The notes below the pieces were generated by a model that was not told where the DNA came from, searched no databases, and was given only the letters and a program-made list of their open reading frames with translations. From CAUZEO01 sp963578625 (lineage in GTDB: Bacteria > Verrucomicrobiota > Kiritimatiellia > SLOV01), in the NCBI GenBank assembly GCA_963578625.1, contig CAUZEO010000364.1, forward strand, positions 1-5,197: 5,197 bases of DNA. The letters are read 5' to 3'. Both the position numbers and the translations under genes were made by a program. Of the stretch, positions 4,808 through 5,197 are shown in pieces (within the stretch, counting starts at the first letter, position 1; every line of letters starts with the position of its first letter).

Positions 4808-5197
4808 CTACAGGCGCTTCACGGATTTGATGACAATGGTGTCGACGGGGACGTCACGATGCTGGTCCTTGATGCCTGTCGGCACATCGCGGATTTTGCT
4901 CACGACGTCCATGCCGGCGGTCACTTTGCCGAACACGGCATACCCATGGCCGTCGGGGCGAGGGTAGTCAAGACCGGGGTTGTCCACGATGTTGATGAAG
5001 AATTGTGCCGTGGCGCTGTGGGGATCGGAGGTTCGAGCCATTGCGACGGTGCCGCTTTCGTTACTCGTTCCGTTACTGGCCTCGTTCTTGATCGGATCCC
5101 GGGTTTCCTTTTTCGAAAAGTCCGGCAGGAATCCGCCGCCTTGAATCATGAAATTCTGGATGACCCGGTGAAATATCGTTCCGTCGTAGAACTGGTC
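4808..5197 (-). CDS. Cyclophilin-type peptidyl-prolyl cis-trans isomerase (C-terminal 129 residues, runs off the right edge)
   Basis: The frame is open from the right edge to a TAG at 4808 and gives 129 residues of a cyclophilin. These enzymes speed cis-trans isomerisation of X-Pro bonds and help proteins fold. The catalytic block is present: FHRVIQNFMIQGGG at visible residues 9-22, with the catalytic Arg11 and the active-site Phe16, Met17 and Gln19. It is followed by GTVAMAR, SATAQFFINIVDN and GYAVFGKVTAGMDVV, all hallmarks of the family. The insert with KKETRDPIKNEASNG makes it most like the short bacterial PpiA/PpiB proteins of about 160-190 residues, so roughly 35-60 N-terminal residues, and any signal peptide, lie beyond the window. 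Cytoplasmic or exported location therefore cannot be decided, and no ppiA or ppiB symbol is given. It lies 232 nt upstream of the kinase ATG on the same strand, too far to assume one operon. Confidence 0.96.
   Translation of the reverse strand, partial: DQFYDGTIFHRVIQNFMIQGGGFLPDFSKKETRDPIKNEASNGTSNESGTVAMARTSDPHSATAQFFINIVDNPGLDYPRPDGHGYAVFGKVTAGMDVVSKIRDVPTGIKDQHRDVPVDTIVIKSVKRL

Overview
The window looks like chromosomal DNA from a free-living bacterium of moderately high GC, most likely from the Planctomycetota/Verrucomicrobiota/Lentisphaerota (PVC) group or a near neighbour. This is inferred from gene content, not from a marker gene. The clues are a membrane-anchored Ser/Thr kinase with a helical-repeat tail, a small pseudopilin-like protein ending in a VLYANGE-type motif, PTS EIIA proteins with no sugar permease nearby, and an intergenic foldback repeat built from ATGACGAA/ATTCGGA words. 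All protein genes except one are on the minus strand.

Layout. Positions 1-66 (minus) probably hold the first 22 codons of a gene that runs off the left edge, preceded by a perfect 8-bp inverted repeat. A tRNA-Phe(GAA) with encoded CCA lies at 314-389 (minus) and has a strong sigma70-type promoter at 422-449. The gene-free stretch 390-728 holds that promoter and a foldback repeat (about 538-671). A PtsN-like EIIA gene (729-1175, minus) and a zinc-ribbon/EIIA fusion gene (1376-2263, plus, TTG start) are divergently transcribed from a 200-bp spacer. The spacer carries a recognisable minus-strand promoter, a 13-bp palindrome at its predicted start point and a tandem GTATAAC repeat. Converging on the fusion gene with an 18-bp gap is a minus-strand pair: a receptor-type Ser/Thr kinase (2824-4575) followed 11 nt later by a small membrane-anchored pseudopilin-like protein (2282-2812). 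The right end holds the C-terminal 129 residues of a cyclophilin peptidyl-prolyl isomerase (4808-5197, minus).

How the genes may work together. The two EIIA proteins both keep the phospho-accepting histidine, yet no permease or EIIB/EIIC gene is in view, so a regulatory PTS branch is the likeliest reading. The zinc-ribbon fusion would give one of them a protein- or nucleic-acid-contacting module. The kinase and the pseudopilin-like protein probably share a transcript and both sit in the membrane, so a sensing or envelope link is possible but unproven. No phage, transposase, CRISPR or toxin-antitoxin gene is visible. The most unusual items are the zinc-ribbon/EIIA fusion beside a second EIIA gene, the kinase/pseudopilin pair, and the foldback repeat.
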